Shown here one piece after another: positions 60,410-64,000 of a stretch of DNA of 64,000 nt (its first letter is position 1; every line of letters begins with the position of its first letter). The position numbers and the translations under genes are program-made. The notes below the pieces were generated by a model. That model was not told the DNA's origin, did not search any database, and worked only from the letters and a program-made list of their open reading frames with translations. Source of the DNA: Candidatus Eisenbergiella stercoravium (GTDB taxonomy: Bacteria; Bacillota; Clostridia; Lachnospirales; Lachnospiraceae); contig DXHY01000056.1 of assembly GCA_019113175.1 (NCBI GenBank), positions 1-64,000 of the forward strand. The letters run 5' to 3'.

Positions 60410-62776
60410 ATGAAATTCACAGAAGGCTACTGGCTGCGCAGCGAGCGGGCCAACATACTGTATGCGTCCCAGGCATATGATGTACGGGAAATTGACGGCG
60501 GAATGCGCGTCCTTGCCCCCGTCGGGATCATCAATTCCAGAGGGGCAACGCTGAACATGCCGACCATCACCATTGAATTCACCGCTCCGGGTGAAAACAT
60601 GATCGCGGTGCACGCCTGGCATCATGAAGGGTATGAGAAGCGTGAGCCTGTCTGCCCGAAAAGGGAAAACAGACAGCCGGTAAGCGTGACGATCACAGAC
60701 GAAGAGGCTGTCATGACCGCCGGAAAAATTACCGTCCGTGTCAACCGCAGAGAATGGGGATATCGTTTTGAAGCGGACGGCAGGGTTCTGACCTCCTGCG
60801 GCTTTCACAATCTTGGCTATGCCAGATGGGACAGGACGCCTTCCACCATGCTGCCGGAGGACAACTATCTGACGGAAACAGGAAAGCCCTATATGGTCAA
60901 CGAGCTTTCCCTCCAGGTCGGCGAAAATGTATATGGCTTCGGAGAACGCTTTACCGCCTTCGTTAAAAACGGACAGGTCGTAGATACATGGAATGAGGAC
61001 GGTGGCACCGCTTCTCAGGTAGCCTACAAAAGCATCCCCTTTTATATGACCAACAGAGGCTACGGGATCTATGTGGACCACACCGATAACGTCTCCTTCG
61101 AAGCCGCCAGCGAAAAAGTAGAATATGTGGGATTTTCCGTTCCCGGTGAAGAGCTGCGCTACTGTCTCTTCTACGGTCCGTCTCCCAAAGAAATACTGAA
61201 GGCCTATACGGCTTATACAGGGCGTCCCGCCCTTCCTCCCGCATGGAGCTTCGGTCTCTGGCTGTCAACCTCCTTTACCACCAGCTACGATGAGGACACC
61301 GTCAGCTCCTTTATCCAGGGCATGCAGGACCGCCAGATTCCGTTTTCCGTATTCCATTTTGACTGCTTCTGGATGCGGGAATTCCAGTGGTGTGATTTTA
61401 CCTGGGACAGCCGCGTATTTCCCGATACCGCCGGAATGCTGAAGAGATATCACGACAGAGGGCTGAAAATCTGCGTCTGGATCAATCCGTACATCGCACA
61501 GGGAACCCCTTTCTTCCGGGAAGGCGCAGAAAATGGTTATCTGGTAAGACGCGCAGACGGCAGAGGCGTCTGGCAGACGGATAACTGGCAGGCCGGTATG
61601 GGTCTGGTGGATTTTACCAATCCTGAAGCCTGTACATGGTATACCTCAAAGCTGAAAACCCTTCTGGACATGGGAGTAGACTGTTTCAAGACCGATTTCG
61701 GAGAAAGAATCCCGGTCAACGTCTCCTGGTATGACGGAAGCGATCCGGCGGGCATGCACAACTATTACACCTTCCTTTACAACAGATGCGTATTCAATCT
61801 TCTGAAGGAGGTGAAAGGAGAAGGAGAAGCCGTTCTTTTCGCAAGAAGCGCCTCTGCGGGCGGCCAGCAGTTCCCTGTCCACTGGGGCGGAGACTGTTCC
61901 GCAAATTATCCCTCCATGGCGGAGACCCTCCGAGGCGGCCTGTCCTTCTCCATGTCCGGCTTTTCCTTCTGGAGCCATGACATATCCGGTTTTGAAAGTA
62001 CGGCCACGCCGGATCTTTATAAAAGATGGGCCGCTTTCGGCCTGCTCTCCTCCCACAGCCGTCTGCACGGCTCCTCCAGCTACAGGGTTCCATGGGTCTT
62101 TGATGAAGAGGCCGTTGATGTGGTCCGCTTCTTCAGCAGGCTGAAATGCTCACTGATGCCGTACCTGTATTCCAGAGCTGTGGAGGCACATGAGGAGGGA
62201 ACTCCCATGATGCGCCCTCTGGTATTTGAATTTCCTCAGGATCCCGCGGCAGCCTTTATTGACACAGAATATATGCTGGGAGATGCTCTTCTCGTCGCAC
62301 CGATATTCAGTGAGGACAAAACGGTCCGGTATTATCTGCCGGAGGGAAGATGGACCGACTATTTCACCGGAGAGGTCAAAACAGGAGGACGCTACTTTGA
62401 AGGAGAATACGACTACTTTTCCCTGCCTCTGTATGTAAGGCCCGGAACCCTTCTCGCGGTTGGCTCCGTTTCTGACAGACCGGATTATGATTACAGGGAT
62501 AAAACGGTACTCCATCTGTATGAGCCGGAAAAGGGGAGCTGCTGCACCTGCCGTCTGGTTGATCAGAAGGGCCGCGATATCTGCCATGTAAATGCCGCAT
62601 ATGACGAGACCGGAATCCTTTTTACGGCTGACAGCGACCTGAATGGGCTTTCCTTCCTGCTCCACGGGATTGCGGCCGAAAAGGTCCGGACGGACTGTCC
62701 CGTGGAAGACAGCACGTCCGGCGCGCTGATCCGGATTACGGAAGAAAGGCGGGAATGCCGTGTTTCTCTGATCTGA
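60410..62776 (+). CDS. Glycoside hydrolase family 31, alpha-xylosidase-like
   Basis: The protein has 788 residues, like E. coli YicI (772), cytoplasmic. The nucleophile Asp is in VDCFKTDFGERIPVNVSWYDG (about 430), and the acid/base Asp in FWSHDISGFESTATPDLYKRW (about 523). The DFGERIP motif and the FSVFHFDCFWMREFQWCDF segment are typical of the alpha-xylosidase branch rather than alpha-glucosidases. It would remove alpha-1,6-xylose from xyloglucan oligosaccharides or isoprimeverose, leaving a cello-oligosaccharide for the GH94 enzyme. The start at 60410 is set by GGAGGAGG. Confidence 0.9.
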   Translation: MKFTEGYWLRSERANILYASQAYDVREIDGGMRVLAPVGIINSRGATLNMPTITIEFTAPGENMIAVHAWHHEGYEKREPVCPKRENRQPVSVTITDEEAVMTAGKITVRVNRREWGYRFEADGRVLTSCGFHNLGYARWDRTPSTMLPEDNYLTETGKPYMVNELSLQVGENVYGFGERFTAFVKNGQVVDTWNEDGGTASQVAYKSIPFYMTNRGYGIYVDHTDNVSFEAASEKVEYVGFSVPGEELRYCLFYGPSPKEILKAYTAYTGRPALPPAWSFGLWLSTSFTTSYDEDTVSSFIQGMQDRQIPFSVFHFDCFWMREFQWCDFTWDSRVFPDTAGMLKRYHDRGLKICVWINPYIAQGTPFFREGAENGYLVRRADGRGVWQTDNWQAGMGLVDFTNPEACTWYTSKLKTLLDMGVDCFKTDFGERIPVNVSWYDGSDPAGMHNYYTFLYNRCVFNLLKEVKGEGEAVLFARSASAGGQQFPVHWGGDCSANYPSMAETLRGGLSFSMSGFSFWSHDISGFESTATPDLYKRWAAFGLLSSHSRLHGSSSYRVPWVFDEEAVDVVRFFSRLKCSLMPYLYSRAVEAHEEGTPMMRPLVFEFPQDPAAAFIDTEYMLGDALLVAPIFSEDKTVRYYLPEGRWTDYFTGEVKTGGRYFEGEYDYFSLPLYVRPGTLLAVGSVSDRPDYDYRDKTVLHLYEPEKGSCCTCRLVDQKGRDICHVNAAYDETGILFTADSDLNGLSFLLHGIAAEKVRTDCPVEDSTSGALIRITEERRECRVSLI

Positions 62777-62819
62777 ACACGGGACACCCGCCGGCTCTGC
62801 CGGCCAGAAGGGGCAGTCC

Positions 62820-63890
62820 TCAGACTTCTTTTTTCTTCCTGTTTAAGCCTTTCTGCCCCTTCGCCGCGTCCCTCCGGCGGAAGAGCTCATCCGCTTCCTC
62901 CTCCGAAATGAACTTCGTGGTCTTCACCGCGTAAACCCCGTCATCCTCCGCCCTGCGGATGCGGATTTTTCCCTTCATATAGCCATGCTGGCCGCAGAAG
63001 GAAAGGCTGTAATAATGCTTTCCATTCGGAGTAAACCATTTGATCTTCCGTTTCAGGTTCCGGCGGCAGATGTAGCATTTCGTGCTTGCCACCTCCCTGT
63101 CTGTAAGAAGCTGAGCCTTATCGTCGAAGCGTCTGGAAATGTACTTGGCATAATCGTCAAACACGATGCGGACCTCGTCCTTCCGGCTCTGCGGCAGTTG
63201 AAAGGTATCGAAGGACACTTTCTGCAGTACCTGCGGGTCCCGGATCTGCTGAAGCACCCGGGCCGCATAATAGGCGTCGCTCAGCGCGCGGTGGAATGCA
63301 CCGTCCTTCTGAATCTTCAGAAAATCCACCGCATATTCCAGATTCCTCCGGATTTTTTTGTCCTCAAAGGCGATGCTGAACAGCTTCTGAATATCGTAAA
63401 ACTTCACCGGGCCTCCGGCAAGAGGCCCCATCCCGTAAAACCGCATGTTCCTCTGCAGCTCTGTCAGATCCTGCGGCCCCCAGGTGGAGAACAGCCAGGG
63501 AACCGCAGCCACAGCATTTCCGCCTCCAGCGTATGTTTCTCCTGCCTTCTCCGTACTCTCCGGCCCGGGCGCCCCGTCCCGCACATGTTTTCCCGCGTCG
63601 TCCCCCTGCGCCGGCGTACCGCACCAGGAAAGGAATCGCTTACAAACATCCGGAAACAAATCGCCCTCCTGCAGCTGTTCCATATCCATATGGAGAAGCT
63701 GCCTTGTCATCCGGTGCATTTCCTGATAGACCTGCGGCTTCACGACCTCATGAAAGCTGCCGCCAAACTCCATCCGGGCATCCAGCTTAATCGCACCGAT
63801 CTCTATGATCTCGAAAGGGATATCCTTTCTCTGCTTTTCTTTTTCCTCATTTCCCTGATTCCATTCCAGGTCCAGTACAATATAATTCAT
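62820..63890 (-). CDS. DEDDh-type 3'-5' exonuclease with C-terminal Cys motif
   Basis: The protein has 356 residues. Catalytic acids: Asp7 and Glu9 in YIVLDLEWNQGN, Asp in FSTWGPQDLTELQRNM, and the His/Asp pair in FHRALSDAYYAARVL (DnaQ/ERI-1-like fold). A linker insert at about 93-130 (GDDAGKHVRDGAPGP...YAGGGNA) splits the domain. The C-terminal ~110 residues have CYICRRN and LSFCGQHGYMKGKIRIRR, perhaps a zinc site. It probably degrades RNA or DNA 3' ends. The ATG is 4 nt after the stop of the gene upstream, so translation is coupled. Confidence 0.85.
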   Translation of the reverse strand: MNYIVLDLEWNQGNEEKEKQRKDIPFEIIEIGAIKLDARMEFGGSFHEVVKPQVYQEMHRMTRQLLHMDMEQLQEGDLFPDVCKRFLSWCGTPAQGDDAGKHVRDGAPGPESTEKAGETYAGGGNAVAAVPWLFSTWGPQDLTELQRNMRFYGMGPLAGGPVKFYDIQKLFSIAFEDKKIRRNLEYAVDFLKIQKDGAFHRALSDAYYAARVLQQIRDPQVLQKVSFDTFQLPQSRKDEVRIVFDDYAKYISRRFDDKAQLLTDREVASTKCYICRRNLKRKIKWFTPNGKHYYSLSFCGQHGYMKGKIRIRRAEDDGVYAVKTTKFISEEEADELFRRRDAAKGQKGLNRKKKEV

Positions 63891-63894
63891 TGGC

Positions 63895-64000
63895 TTACGC
63901 TTTCTTTTCCAGCTTCTTTTCCAGTTTTTCCGCCATTTCCTTCATGCAGCCCTCTTCAAAGGGGAGCTTCAGCCCCACCTCGGGGATCATGTTGGTGAAG
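63895..64000 (-). CDS. C-terminal end of a gene cut by the window edge
   Basis: Thirty-five codons before a TAA at 63895-63897, reading FTNMIPEVGLKLPFEEGC and ending MAEKLEKKLEKKA, a charged helical tail. The start lies beyond the window. It is 4 nt upstream of the exonuclease ATG on the same strand, so both share an operon. Too little is visible to name the product. Confidence 0.5.
   Translation of the reverse strand, partial: FTNMIPEVGLKLPFEEGCMKEMAEKLEKKLEKKA

Overview
The window looks like chromosome of an anaerobic, Gram-positive gut-type Clostridia, most likely Lachnospiraceae. The evidence is a large Bacillus-type SRP RNA next to tadA, a T-box leader, purine-rich Shine-Dalgarno sites almost everywhere, a PerR / reverse rubrerythrin / superoxide reductase stress block, CUT1 sugar transporters without their own ATPase, and proteins of a Lachnospiraceae flavour. 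Base composition is near 50% GC and fairly even. There is no phage, integrase, transposase or CRISPR array. Species cannot be fixed from the sequence alone.

Layout. 1-9.7 kb holds mixed housekeeping genes: a pRiA4b ORF-3-like protein and a radical SAM protein behind a promoter with three direct repeats, SRP RNA and tadA, an anaerobic RNR-activase-like radical SAM enzyme, a small XRE regulator, thiolase, an HD phosphohydrolase, a broken AAA-ATPase-like gene and a GNAT. 9.7-14.1 kb holds a two-component system and the perR-rbr-dfx oxygen defence block. 14.4-18.5 kb is a compact sulfonation unit: cysD, a cysN-cysC fusion and a PAPS-type sulfotransferase, so activated sulfate is made and probably used in the same unit. 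18.5-28.9 kb holds gldA, ahcY behind a tandem structured leader, an HTH-methyltransferase fusion, MgtC/SapB, lacZ and an rRNA methyltransferase.

29.1-35.9 kb is a minus-strand sialoside operon (binding protein, two permeases, NanA-type aldolase, a sialidase without signal peptide, and a GntR/LacI hybrid regulator). 36.7-49.6 kb returns to housekeeping: an OGG-type glycosylase, Lrp, AlkD, gamma carbonic anhydrase, an archaeal-type valyl-tRNA synthetase under a T-box, a PadR/YczE divergent pair with a clear operator, tRNA-Pro, thioredoxin, TrmB and a D,D-carboxypeptidase. 49.6-62.8 kb is a beta-glucan/xyloglucan-like oligosaccharide locus: an uncharacterised TIM-barrel-like enzyme, two LacI regulators, an ABC importer, a GH94 cellobiose phosphorylase and a GH31 alpha-xylosidase-like enzyme, tied together by a shared operator. 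The window ends with a DnaQ-like exonuclease and the tail of another gene.

The most unusual signal is RNA-level. The leaders of ahcY and of the HD-domain gene both carry two copies, 87-90 nt apart, of one architecture: an upstream hairpin whose 3' arm overlaps the 5' strand of a helix P1, a 10-12 nt unpaired strand (starting TGAAT in three of the four copies), a GCCGCC/GGCGGC hairpin, the P1 3' strand, then an AGAGG Shine-Dalgarno-like run. P1 differs in sequence between the leaders but keeps its pairing. The thiolase leader has a looser version. This looks like an undescribed cis-regulatory RNA, or a mobile hairpin element taken over for that role.
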